Positions 29,990 to 41,176 of a stretch of 64,000 nt of DNA are shown in pieces. Origin of the DNA: Albula goreensis. Its lineage: Eukaryota > Chordata > Actinopteri > Albuliformes > Albulidae. The position numbers were made by a program, and so were the translations under genes. Numbering within the stretch: the stretch's first letter is position 1; each line of letters opens with the position of its first letter. Location of the stretch: assembly GCA_022829145.1 (NCBI GenBank), contig CM040755.1, forward strand, positions 21,473,063 through 21,537,062, given 5' to 3'. A model generated the notes under the pieces. That model saw only the letters and a program-made list of their open reading frames with translations. It made no database searches and was not told the DNA's origin.

Positions 29990-30345
29990 CTCCATTCTTC
30001 TCCATGCTGCAAATAATGCAGGTATTCAAATTAAGAGACATATCAGGGAGGGCTGATGTGGGGAAATCAAACACGGTCTGCTCCATGGAATCCATAATCA
30101 AGCCTTCAATCACATGCTGTCTTACGAGCACCCCATCCCCCGACATTCCCCTGACATCCCCCTCTCCCCACCCCTTCCCTGTAGCCAACACCTGCCAATC
30201 AAAAGGGCCTTGTTCAATCAGGAGCCTGACAGCTGAGAAAAGGGGAGCCACTTTAAACACAAAGAGCTGCTTCTCACCTGCCTGTTACTTGCTGCAATTC
30301 CAATCTGTCATGTGCCCCCCTCTCCCACTCCTGCCCCCAGTGCTC
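29990..30345. promoter_or_regulatory. Candidate conserved non-coding block
   Basis: GC-balanced to C-rich sequence with CTGCCAATCAAAAGG, TTCAATCAGGAGC and CTGACAGCTG motifs (CCAAT-like, homeodomain/TALE-like). Open frames on both strands lack domains. A coding origin cannot be fully excluded, but I see no supporting motif. Confidence 0.28.
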
Positions 30346-31180
30346 TGAGACTCACAGTACCTCTGTGCTCAAGCCTCTTTCAGTTTTATGAACAGCATTG
30401 AACTAAAGTGCGTGCCAAGAATAGGGCCACTTTTGCATTAGCACAGGAATATGACATGAATATATCGTACAGTACTATGAGTTGAGATGAATGTATACAA
30501 TGCTTATTCAAAGATGCTCTCTTTTGCCAGATGCTGGGAAAAGGAGGAACCTTTTAATAGAAAGCAATCAATTTTCTTTGCTCTTATTTAGTCCAGGGGA
30601 AAATTTCTGCATCTGCATTTCATGTGTAAAAGCTCAGTTTTATTAATGTGACATGCGGAGTCAGCATCACAAAGGCGCTTTGCTCTTGCAATTCCAAAAA
30701 AAAAAAAACACTCGAATAACATAACATCGCCGTCTGAAAAATACAAGCCTGGTGCCCAATAAGAACTCCACACCTGTTATTACATTCAGGTGACAGTGTA
30801 AAAATTATTAGTCATTTTTAACAACTGATCAGCTTATTGATCTGATTCTTTAGCAGTGACCATCAGATTCTGAAGAATGCAGACAGACACTTAATTTAAA
30901 AATGAGCAGATATGATTGTGTGATGATGTTATGATGGGAAAATAGCCATGCATCATATCTTTGTAGTATGCGCTACAATTCACACCTCATTTCCTTTAGT
31001 AAAATTTTTAAAAATTCCTTTATCAAATTTACTGTTTAATGGCAAAACTTACATTCATCACTATTTCAAGAAACCAAAATAGTTTGTAGGTCTTGAGATG
31101 TAGATAAGGTTAGCATAGCCACTTATCAGTATTCTCTCTCAAATGAAACAAAGTAGAGTCCTTTGACTGATGGGCTTCAG
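30346..31180. other. AT-rich non-coding sequence
   Basis: No gene or repeat is recognised apart from short homopolymers (poly(A) at 30697-30709). Confidence 0.5.
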
Positions 31181-31450
31181 CACAGTTTTGGTTTGCAGTC
31201 TCATTCCAAGTCCAGGCCCCACACATTGTTCTGCTGGTCAGTTCATGCCGCATGCACTTGTGGTGTGCAGAGCTGCAGCCAATCGATAGTGACGGGACGC
31301 AATTCTCTCCGGTTTCTGACAGCAGGGGGAAAACCTGTGGACAGCTTCAGCTGGGTAATCAATTGGCAATTTCACCTGGGCTTCCATACGAAGCTACAGC
31401 ACAGATAATCAAATACCTCTGATGGGAGGTTGCAGGAATGTGGGAGGAGA
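31180..31450. promoter_or_regulatory. Candidate conserved non-coding block
   Basis: GC-richer than its flanks, with CCAATCGATAGTGACGGG, GGTAATCAATTGGC and CAGATAATCAAATAC motifs, i.e. ATCGAT and TAATC/ATCAA-type homeodomain sites in close succession. The 81-codon + strand ORF has no domain. Confidence 0.32.
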
Positions 31451-32450
31451 CGTGACAGATGCCTCCTGCTGCAGATCTGAATACATAAGTGCCGCTTGAG
31501 TCACATGTGTGATCCCCTGATCTACATTACCAGTGCAAATATATGAAAATGCATTCATGTCATTTACTCTCCTTGACTTAAGACAGTGACTTGCCAAAAA
31601 ATGAAGTTGCTATCACTTCCTCAAATGCCTATAGAGGTTTTAAAACATACAATAAGCCATGCATAAATAATTTATATTCCAGGATCAATGCTGATGTGTC
31701 AACACAAATTTAAATACTTGGCATGGGGATTCAGTTCAACAGAATATCAGACAGTAAAAAGGCAAGGCACTCACTAGTAAATCAATTTCTCCTGCTTTTC
31801 ACCCCTCCAAATGTGCAAATATTTATGAGTTTGCAGCCAAACATGTGTGAATACACCAACTTGTGCACCTGACCACACATATGCACATATTCTCACAGAT
31901 ATACACATGCATGCCTATAATTCAAGATTATGACACAATTTCCAGAAGGAGGCTGTGTTTGCTTGCATAAGGCTTTAAGATTATATTTTAAAACGTATAC
32001 TACAACTTATGGTTAGTGTCATGTTTAAGTAGTAGTTGCAGCTTTGGTAGGAGCAGTCAAGGGACAGGACAACTTTCTTTAAAGATATGTAATGATCGTT
32101 TTACCTGAAGAACATTGCGGTATTACATCTACAAGACTGTAGTATCATACTTGCACAAGACTTTATGATATTCATATCTGTATACCTACAAATACTCTGG
32201 TATTAGAATACCTACAAACTGTAGTGCTTCGCTACTGTTGTGCAGTCAGTACTATAGTACTACAGATAGGCAGAACTATCACCTAATTGATACAGAGTAT
32301 TAAAAGGATTTTATGTCATATGGGTTAAATCTTTCAAATATGTGCAGCTCTGTAAAGTTGTTTATAACAGAGCCGTACTTGTAGTGAAGGATAACATTAG
32401 TGCATGACATAGGTACATAGGTAGTATCGCAATTTCATTGCTATGTGTAA
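31451..32450. other. AT-rich non-coding sequence with a diverged internal repeat
   Basis: Between about 32120 and 32290 the strings CTACAAGACTGTAGTA, CCTACAAATACT, CCTACAAACTGTAGT and ACTATAGTACTACAG recur in near-palindromic form. This may be a decayed tandem or foldback repeat; I cannot define a unit. Confidence 0.4.
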
Positions 32451-32500
32451 TAGTTTCATTAACTGGTGCTCTGTGATTGGATGAAATCCATGGCTCAGTT
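32451..32500. repeat. Dispersed repeat fragment, copy B
   Basis: Partner of 16641-16690; it shares ACTGGTGCTCTGTGATTGGA with one substitution. It sits about 90 bp upstream of the MITE and is not part of it. Confidence 0.5.
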
Positions 32501-32587
32501 TCGAGTTAGAAAAGTCATGTTTCCTGAAGAAACACTGTTAGAATGGCACAATGCTTATAACACTTTACCTGTGAAGTGTTTAAATTA

Positions 32588-32809
32588 CAGACAGTCCCTG
32601 ACTTACGAAGGGGTTACATTCTGTTTAACCCACAGAAAGTGGAAAATAACCAACCAATAGTAAGTGGAACTCTTACATTAGCCTATAGTTGAGCAAATCC
32701 TATTTTATAATAAAGTATTGAATATGCCATGTAATTTATTGAATACTGGACAAAAGTGACACTATCGCACCATTGTAAAGTCGGACCATTGTAATTCAGG
32801 GACTGTCTG
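32588..32809. mobile_element. 222-bp MITE, Tc1/mariner-pogo-like, with TA target duplication
   Basis: The element starts CAGACAGTCCCTGA and ends TCAGGGACTGTCTG: a perfect 14-bp terminal inverted repeat, extended imperfectly (CTTAC at the left, GTAAT at the right). TA dinucleotides flank it on both sides at 32586-32587 and 32810-32811, as expected for Tc1/mariner/pogo insertion. Inside, CCATTGTAAAGTCGGACCATTG resembles the subterminal repeats of pogo-like elements. It has no coding capacity, so it is non-autonomous. Family assignment is inference; the TIR and TA flanks are seen directly. Confidence 0.85.
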
Positions 32810-35800
32810 TATTAGTAACTCTATGAGAAAAAAATGTTTAAAATACGTTTTTGTTTCTTCCAATAACAAAAATATAGCATGCTTAGTTACAATGTATTAG
32901 TAATAAAGTATCCAATATGATTTTGTCATTCACTAGCATCAATGAAATTTCATAGTACTGGTAAAACAGGAGAGTGGGGGTTGTGTGCAGGTGGAAACTA
33001 ATTATTAAATAAGGCTTTTATGATTTAGTTTTAGTATTGTTTATTATGGTAAAGATATTCCCAAACAATTTTTAAAGCTCTCTGAAAAGTTAACAAAAGC
33101 TGCCACTTGACTGGGAGATGTGGGGCTGGGATTCTGGGAAATGAAGGCCTTTGAGAGCTCTTGTGCTGCAGGGTAGAAAGGCTTCACAGTCACCGCCCCA
33201 GTTTCAGAGGTGGAGAGAGCACACAGAGGCTGGGGAGCCTTCAAAGGACTCCCAGGCTCCACACATGCTCATCCATTCTAAGTGCTGCTTGCCATTGTGT
33301 GCTAGGCTGTTTTCATCTGCAAAGGCCTTTTAAACAAAAGCTTTTATCAGTCAACAGGTTTTTGATAACTCACAGCTCAAGACTCAAAACCTCCAGATTT
33401 TATTTTTGTAATAATGGTTATCAATGAGTACAATATTTAATTAAACTTCTGTCTAACCATAAGGCCATTTTTCCATTTTCTTCTGTCGCCTAGCATTTTT
33501 TGTTTATCATCATCTAAGGAGATGCAACCTATGGGAAAAGTAATTAATTCAGACCATCAATGTTGGTATCGATGTTCTGGAAATATACTTGATTAATCAT
33601 GATTTCCTTTTAAATGTCACTCACCATTGTTGCACAAGCACATGTCAGACATGAAACTCTGCTCCTTCTTCTTGCCTGACATCAAAAGCTACCTTTATCT
33701 TGAGAGCCTGTTGAACTTTCCTCTTGAAATCCATTGTGTTTTTATTTTAATTATGTAGCAAACTGGTTTATACAGTAGCACATTTAAACAATTCACACCT
33801 AAAATTATATCAGTAATAGGTTTTCATGATTTCTTTCAAAACCGTCCTTTCATAAACACTTGAGATGTTGATCAAAACAAGCTGCTTAAACATAGGATCA
33901 TGACACAGAGCTTAAGAGTAATATGGCGTGGTGCTCCTGAGGATTATGTAAATGTCATTTCACACCACAAACAGTCAAGAGAGGAGTTACATCAACAAAG
34001 TCACTCTACACAACACTGTTTATCCTTTCCCCATCTCTGTGAATGTGCTGACTGTACTGTTATACTTTCTGCTAATATGCTTGGTTTTAAATATACTTGT
34101 TCAGAAGTACTTTAAGTGTATGGCAGCTGATGATTTTACAAGGTCAAAGCTATGCTTCCCAAAACTACAGTGGGAGAAAATAATGTTTTCATCATGCTTC
34201 ACAAAAACTGTGCAGCTGAGGTATATAAATTAACAAATGTATAAATGTACAAATCTGGGAAAGTATGGATTGAATATGTCATGAGAGCTGGACAATCTGA
34301 AAAAAAGAAATTGCTTAAACACAAGTTAGTTCTCTTTGAGACCCTACATTCTGAAATGCATCAACATTATTTAATCTTCAGTTGCTGTGCCCATTGCTGA
34401 CAGATCATTTGGCTAAGCTGTGCTTCACACAGGAACCCCTGCCACAGCTAGCACTGGCACCTCCAATATGCTCTTCCAGAAGCAGCTCAGCCTTGAGAGC
34501 TAGCTGCAAGCATAAGCCCAGGAATGCTGCTTTAATTGCAATAGACTTTCAGTTAGACGCAAAGGGAGCGCAAGCAGGAACATCACAAGTGAGGACAGGA
34601 AAATAAATGTTTCATATTTACACATGATGGCAAAAACATCATCTGATCCTGTTTTTAATTATAGATGTTACATGCAAATGACTCAGAATCAAGCAATTCC
34701 ATGGTGAAATAAAATGCATGGAAATTGGTCACAGCCAATGAAACTGTATTCATTGGAAAATCTGTTGGAAAAAATCTTATGTAACCATTTATTTAGGCGA
34801 TTAAGTCTTCAAAGTCTTTTTAAACACATAAAACCTTCAGTACGCAAATTCTGCCAAGCTTGTGCTATGATGTTTTGGATATCATGACACGAGAGTACAT
34901 GTCCACATTTAGAGCATTGTGACTGTCAACACGAAAGGCCTGATGAAACAAAGCTTCAAAAAAAAAATCTGTTGGTACATTTCAATTAGCTGTAATAGGA
35001 TACTGTAATGGGGAATTCTGTATACAAAATGCAAAAAACAATATTTTGCCTCAAGCCAACAAAATGAATTTTATTATTTGCTGTTTCAGTTACATGGATC
35101 ACTGCTCCTTACTGAAGTGTGCAAATCAGCCTTGTGTAAATGCAGGCAGTGTCTAAACAGAATGGGAAATACTATTCTCATTGGCTTATTGTGTGTTTAC
35201 TGCCACAACATGCATATAGTTAACTAAATCAAGCCCAACCTTCGGCACAAACGTCAACAGTGCTACTTGCAACACACTCAAAATGCCTCATACACTATGC
35301 GCTAGGACATTGTTTCATCATTCAATAACATACTATGTACTAATTATGCACTATGTACTTCCACCGACTCATATCCATGCATAAATATCTGCTGTCTCTC
35401 GCACACACACACAGACAGCATGACCGCACACGATCACACCAAGTGCTCCCACTGTCAGCAAAAGGAGAACAAGGAAAACTTTCTGAATGATCAGAAAACG
35501 TTCAGCTTGGTAGCTGATGAAATTTTGGCACCTATTTCTAGGTGAATTTTCAGGTGCGAGAGCAGGCTGATATTGTTTCAGACAGATGCAGGTGTTCAAG
35601 GGGGCTGCCTCAATGGTCTGTGTGGCTCTGAAGGAGCTTGGGTGAGAATGGCTCTGGATGATCAAGGTGACACCAAGATGTCTCGCCTTTCCAGCAGAGG
35701 TGAAGCTCTCCCCCTTTGTGTTTCTCTGATTCTTTACAGGGACATCCATTACCTACTTCTTATCTAACACTGATGTGTTTTATCTTCGCCTTTGAGTCAC

Positions 35801-36285
35801 AAACATGATTTGTTTTTCATTTTAGCTCTCTTGAATGAGAAAAAAATAAAAAAAATTTGAAACCCCGTCACATAACTGATAGAAATTCTGTACGTACAAA
35901 TATTTTAAAAAGTAGAAGTTGCTTGAATTCCTCACTTTAAGGTTAGAGAACAGTGCCATAATTTGTAAATTAGTGCTCTGCCCTCTTTCAGTTGTCAAAC
36001 AAATTATGACAGCATGGAAGGCACCACCTTTTTCTATTATGAGCTACCTCACTCTTACCTAATTGCTTTCCATAAAAGGCAACAGCTGGGATACACATTG
36101 GCAATACCAATTCTGAGTACAGAACTTTAAGTACCTGCTTTTTCTGTTGAGCACATGCTATTAATTACACAGCTGTGTGAAAGTCATTGTTACAAACCCA
36201 CGCTAAATTATATCATTCTTGTCCACCTAAAATCAGCAATGGACTGAATAACTTGCACAGTGTCTGTAACATGCACTGTGTCTGA
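32810..36285. other. AT-rich non-coding sequence
   Basis: No gene is recognised. GC-balanced segments at about 33100-33300 and 35430-35720 have overlapping ORFs on both strands without domains. Confidence 0.5.
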
Positions 36286-36289
36286 TAAC

Positions 36290-36354
36290 TGATTTAACAT
36301 TTTTGGCCAGTATCAGATCAATATGGATGATCAGTATCAGATTAATGCACCCCT
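36290..36354. mobile_element. Possible hAT-type transposon end (relic)
   Basis: GGCCAGTATCAGATCAATAT and CAGTATCAGATTAATGCACC, ending CCCTAG, resemble the decayed GTATCGGATCGGTGCATCCCTA-type terminus of hAT-like elements widespread in fish. Only one end is seen, with CpG-decay-type substitutions (CGG to CAG). Its partner terminus was not found. Confidence 0.4.
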
Positions 36355-37500
36355 AGCAATGAACAACCAATTTACAGTGCCTGAACTAATGATGGGGAGT
36401 GAGCAATCCACAGCTATTTGTCCATGTCACTGATAGCATATAGTAGCTCCTTCCATTTGCAGCTTTGAGAAGCCTACTCCATCATTACTTATAATACTCG
36501 TAAACTCCAGCTTTGAAAGAAGCACAGTGGTTCATAAAAACATGGAATGATTTGTAGTAGCCACATGAACATCTCAGATGGATTTTCAAAGAATATTTTA
36601 ATTCAATTGATAGCAGGTATTTTTACATTGAAATTATTAGGGCTTCAATGTCCCTTTTGTATTTATCAGACATGGATGCATATGAGTAAAAGCCTCAAGC
36701 AACAACAGGCCATTGTGAATATTAAAAATCAAAACATTTGCTTTTCTGGCTCAGGATTTGATGAAATTCACATAGTGCTTCAAGGTTCTTTTCAATTCTC
36801 AGGCCACAAGCTTTTTTGCATTTCAGTACATTGCTTGGAACATGGGCAGGATTTTACTGCACTACAAATATAATGAGAGACCTTGTTTTCTTCTCTCCCC
36901 AATGAACACAGCAATGAAAGGCCTTGCTCTTAAACAAACAAACGCACATGCAGTTCCATCCCGCAGTTGCTGAGTAGATTGTCCTCAAATGAAATGTTCA
37001 CCTTTGCATGGAAATATGGAAAGTCTAACCTTAACGAGCAGTATAAAAGATCACTTTTGTAGAAGAGCAATGTTTTCTGAATCAACAACAACATCTGTTA
37101 GCCACACCAAGGACAGTTGCAATGGGCTATTATTGATAATACAAGAAGGCAATCCACATTTCTGGTTCATCCATTTTTCTGCATGTCTGCACTGTACCAA
37201 ATTACATTTTTGTTTTAAATTGGACAGCCAGGGGAGCAGAGGAGGGTATGGTGAGTGTCCTAGGACTGGTTCATTTGGAAAAAAGCATGGAGATACCTCA
37301 TTTTTGCTGACCTTCCCACCTAGGTCTTTAGAAACAGCAGTTTATCTCTTGCATCTTGTAATTATTGTTGATCAGTTAAAAGTTATGGCCCTGAGAAGCA
37401 ATACTTGTCTTTGTATAAGTGAATGTACATGTGCAACAAACACACTCTCTCTGTCATGCAGGTGCACACACTCTCACTTTCATATACACAAATGGACACA
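36355..37500. other. AT-rich non-coding sequence
   Basis: No gene is recognised. The 199-codon + strand ORF starting at 36989 runs into a CA-rich tract and has no domain; I regard it as chance. Confidence 0.5.
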
Positions 37501-37513
37501 TTTACCTACACAA

Positions 37514-37552
37514 CAGCACACACACACACACGCACACACACATACACACACA
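37514..37552. repeat. Imperfect (CA)n tract
   Basis: About 39 bp of CA repeats with single G and T interruptions. CA-rich sequence starts more loosely near 37460. Confidence 0.85.
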
Positions 37553-37649
37553 GAACGCATGCAAAAGCTATACAGGAACTCCCTTTAACATTATCTATAC
37601 ACTAGCCAAGTGAGTAAAATTCATGGAAATACTCATCTTCTCAACCATT

Positions 37650-38035
37650 AACTTCCTCCATAATATATGTGGCAGTGGAATTAGGTAATTTGCCTCCAAT
37701 TACCTCTCTGTGTCTCTGGGCCACAGTGGAGCCGTAATGGATGAGCCCTGTTTGCCATGGCGACTGGCCAGGACAGCCCACATCATGCGCTCTCCCACTG
37801 TTTCCCACGCAGCTCTGGGGAAGCGATCATCTTTAATGGAGAATTGATCTGTGTAAATCAGGGAATGATGGGGTCCTATTGCTGAGACAGAGGGATTGAG
37901 AAACCCAGGGCATCCTGCAGCACACGGGGCCCAGGCTGGCCTTAATGACAATGTGTACAGTCTTACTCTTTCCCTCAACGGCACACGCTTTTTAAGGGGG
38001 TGAACGTCAGGGATCATCAGCTAAATCAATGCTCA
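37650..38035. promoter_or_regulatory. Candidate regulatory block with inverted homeodomain sites
   Basis: GC-balanced sequence in AT-rich flanks. At 37683-37705 AGGTAATT and AATTACCT form a perfect 8-bp inverted repeat separated by 7 bp, i.e. two facing homeodomain-type cores. More sites follow (TCTTTAATGGAG, CCTTAATGAC). The 105-codon minus ORF across it has no domain. It is a candidate enhancer by composition and site arrangement. Confidence 0.38.
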
Positions 38036-38978
38036 GGTAGGCCCCTCATCAGTTTTCTGCTATGAAGGTGTATTCTGTAGATCAGTAGCTCCCACTGTCT
38101 GACCCTGGGCAGCCATTGAGTCTGATGCTGAATTTTTGCCTCATCTGTAGTTATGTTTACCCCGAAAATCAATATTAGTAAAACATAAGTGCTTTACTTG
38201 ATCAGGTAAGTATTAAGTAACAACATAAACTGCGTTAAAGTGACAAAACATATATTCTGGTGAGTAACTGTCCAGGGATGGGACAGAAAAATGTGAGTTC
38301 CGATTGACATACAGTTCTTATCCCATTGAGAAAAAAATGTCAAGCTATGTACAGGGCATGTATAAAAGTATAAACGTGCATATACTGACCTAATAAATAT
38401 ATCAACAAATAATGAATGATAAATATGGCATGCTAAGAATATATTTCATGAACAATGAATTATTCTAATATTATAATCATTCTTTGTAACAGAAGTAAGG
38501 CAGGCACCCATTTCTGTCATTTCAAAGTTTATTTTTAAATGTCAGAATGACATTTCCAAGATGTGAATGTAGAATGTTCTAAAATTTACTTAAAGGTAAT
38601 ATATTGTTGTTAACAGATAAAGTTATTTTCCATTAGCTAAATAATTAAAGTCATACAGCGAGTATGTCTGACCTGACACTTCTGTAAAATTCTCTTGTGC
38701 TTGACATGACCAGAAGATATGTAACCTTTTCAGAAACTGTGAAGGTGTGAACTCCCTTTCTTCTCTCTAATTATTTTGCTGTATGCAGGCTATAATGTTT
38801 TTCCCCCACCGCCACTCACGTCTTGCAGCTTGTAATTGTCAGCTGGGAACTGATAGCAAAATGACCTTTCCACGTCATGTATATTGATTATTCACTAGCT
38901 CTCCGTGACATCTTTTCAATACAACAACTGACAAAGAGAAAACTATAATCACCCTCTATAAAAAAAAAAAACCACAGG
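38036..38978. other. AT-rich non-coding sequence
   Basis: No gene or repeat family is recognised. A poly(A) run at 38960-38971 sits just before the putative hAT insertion. Confidence 0.5.
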
Positions 38979-39082
38979 ACTACAAACAGAGCCGTTGAGC
39001 TTGACTGGGCTGCAGCCCAGGGGCCCCGCCCAAAAGGGGCCCCACCCACGGCAATGGTTTACCTCCTTACCCTATGTCACAC

Positions 39083-39239
39083 ATCTGTGGAATTTACACT
39101 CCACATTCCGCACTGCAGCAAGTTATTCCTGTTCATCTCAATTAGAACTTTCCATTTCTGCTGCGCTTTGTCCATTCACCAATCACTGTGTTGTGCTGGA
39201 TGGGAAAACAAATAGAACAATGTATTTTTTCAGTTGATG
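39083..39239. repeat. Left arm of a ~160-bp imperfect inverted repeat
   Basis: Its reverse complement aligns over its whole length with 39791-39951, with a few small indels. Shared blocks include TGTTCTATTTGTTTTCCCA, AATGGACAAAG, TGCGGAATG and AATTCCACAGAT. The arm lies inside the putative hAT element, just after its G/C-rich left terminus. Confidence 0.85.
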
Positions 39240-39763
39240 CCAGCAGAAATCCCTCCATTTTTCAAAGCTTTCATTTGATGGAACATGGGGTTAAACGTTA
39301 AATTTTAAACACAATATTAAAAAAGGCAGACACGTTCTTTCTTGCGGTTCAAGGGTATCCTGAATTGTACAATACCAAATTCAATTCATACTGTAACACT
39401 GACAGAAGAGACCATACCTGGTTAAACATATTGCGGAATTCTGTCCAGTGATAGTTACCACTATGAATTTTACTGTTTGAATAGTTATGACCTATAGACT
39501 ACAGGCTATTCAGCTTAGCTAACTAGTGGTAGCTAACTTGTTTGTTATGGTCCATTATGATCACGGCGACCTAGCTTTGCTAGCTAGCTAAATATTGCTG
39601 ATGATAACTACTTGACGGACAGCTATATTTATTTCCACTCTGCATTCCGAAAGTGAGAGTGCAGGACATAGATCAATGTCACACCTGTCAAAAATAGGTG
39701 ATCGCTGATTGGGACTCTTTTGCAGTGGACATTTAACACTCTAGTGATACATCATTACATATG

Positions 39764-39787
39764 ACAATAAATAAATAAATAAATAAA
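39764..39787. repeat. (AAAT)n microsatellite
   Basis: About six AATA/AAAT units directly before the right inverted-repeat arm. Confidence 0.9.
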
Positions 39788-39790
39788 TCC

Positions 39791-39951
39791 CATCAACTGA
39801 AAAAAATAGAGCAGTGTTCTATTTGTTTTCCCACCTAAAACAATGCAGTGGCTGGCAAATGGACAAAGTGCAGTGTTAATGGAATTTTCTCATTGAGATG
39901 ATTGGGAAGAAAGGGCTGTGGTGCGGAATGCAGAGCAGAAATTCCACAGAT
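39791..39951. repeat. Right arm of a ~160-bp imperfect inverted repeat
   Basis: Reverse-complement partner of 39083-39239 across a 551-bp interval. The arms face each other with CATCAACTGAAAAAA at their inner ends. Transcription across the locus would give a long imperfect hairpin. Confidence 0.85.
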
Positions 39952-40380
39952 TTAGTTTTTGTTTAAAATTTTGTTGATTGGTTTTAAATGGTTAGCTGGC
40001 CCCGCCCTGTGTCACAAATGAAGCATCTTAATTAGCCACATTATATGTTATTACTTATTTCATGTTCCCTGATTGGCAATTGGTGCTTGCTCAAAAATGG
40101 AGGGCTTAAAAATGGCAGATAGAGAGTGAGTGCTGCATTGAGGTTCCCTGTGACAATTAAAAATAAAACTAAAAATATAATCCGGAAATTTCTAGAAAAG
40201 AAAATGAATTTGACTTTTGTTATTATTGAAACATTATAGCATGATATATATATTGTTTTAATATACTGGGAGAAAACAAATGAGGGGGTCCAAACACCCA
40301 TGCTTAACTTTCTTGTAGCCTAATTTAAATAAAGAGGGGCACCAGGTGAAACTTCGCTGAACAGACAACACTGTGTAACA

Positions 40381-41176
40381 ATGGCAGGTGAACAAATTAC
40401 ACTACAAATATTGTGGGACCCTATAAACAACAACAGATCAGACCTGCTTCAGCATATTGACTTTAAAACAAATGACATTCAAACTAGAATGACTACAATT
40501 GAAAATTCCCTATCGACTTTATCTGAACAAGTAGACGAGGTTCAGCAAAGGGTAAGCAAAAATGAGTACAATATCCACAGCACTTCCACAAGAACTGGCC
40601 AACTGGAGAAAGAGGTAACAACTATAAAGAGCAGAGGCAACCAAATGGAGGATGAAATAAAAAGATGGAATCTGAGGCTCGTAGTGCCTCCTGAGGGTGT
40701 AGAATGCAGTGACTTGCTGGGCTTTCTTACTGGATGTGTCCCTGGTCTTTTTGGAAGGGAGACTTTTTATTCATCACTGAAAGAGCCTACCGGATTACAC
40801 CAGGAATTCCAAACCAAGTAAACCTCAATCTATCTTTCTCAGTTTGCAGAGTGTTAGGGACAAAGAAAAAATGCTCAGACTCTCTCTGGAAAAAAGAGAG
40901 CTGTTCTACAATAATAGTGTGAAAATATTCTTTTTCCCTGATTTTAGCTCTGAGTTAATGATGAAAAGGAAGGAGTTTGACCAGGCCAAACGGAGCCTGC
41001 AAGATAAGGGTATCTTATTAACGTATCCTGCCAAACTCTGAATTTATCATGAAGGAACAACTAAAGTCTTCAACTCAGTAGCAGCAGTGGAAAGTTTTCC
41101 AGAGAAATTGAACAGTGGTGGTGGAACTACTTTTCTTGAGGGGATTCCACTCAGCCTGGCCATCTTGCTATCATAA
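40381..41176 (+). pseudogene. LINE-1 ORF1 relic (frameshifted)
   Basis: L1 ORF1 proteins are coiled-coil, RNA-binding chaperones that trimerise and bind L1 RNA. Here 40381-40821 opens with ATG and gives a heptad-rich, Gln/Glu-rich coiled-coil region (residues about 20-90). It then reads GNQMEDEIKRWNLRLV followed by PPEGVE, matching the start of the ORF1 RRM domain. The match then moves through two frame changes. The C-terminal-domain-like part in 40844-41038 contains RDKEKMLRLSLEK and FFPDFS. A TGA at 41039-41041 interrupts it, and the same frame continues with GTTKVFNSVAAVESF, ending at a TAA at 41174. The TGA stands where an Arg codon is expected, consistent with CpG decay. Two frameshifts and one stop mean it is dead. 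No ORF2 reverse transcriptase was recognised downstream. Confidence 0.85.

Noticed and set aside
32466-32660. 64-codon ORF at the left end of the MITE
   Set aside because: It crosses the transposon boundary and has no homologous motif.
36989-37588. 199-codon + strand ORF, the longest in the window
   Set aside because: It has no recognisable domain or motif, composition like the neighbouring non-coding DNA, and ends in a CA-repeat (His/Thr) tail. Chance is sufficient.
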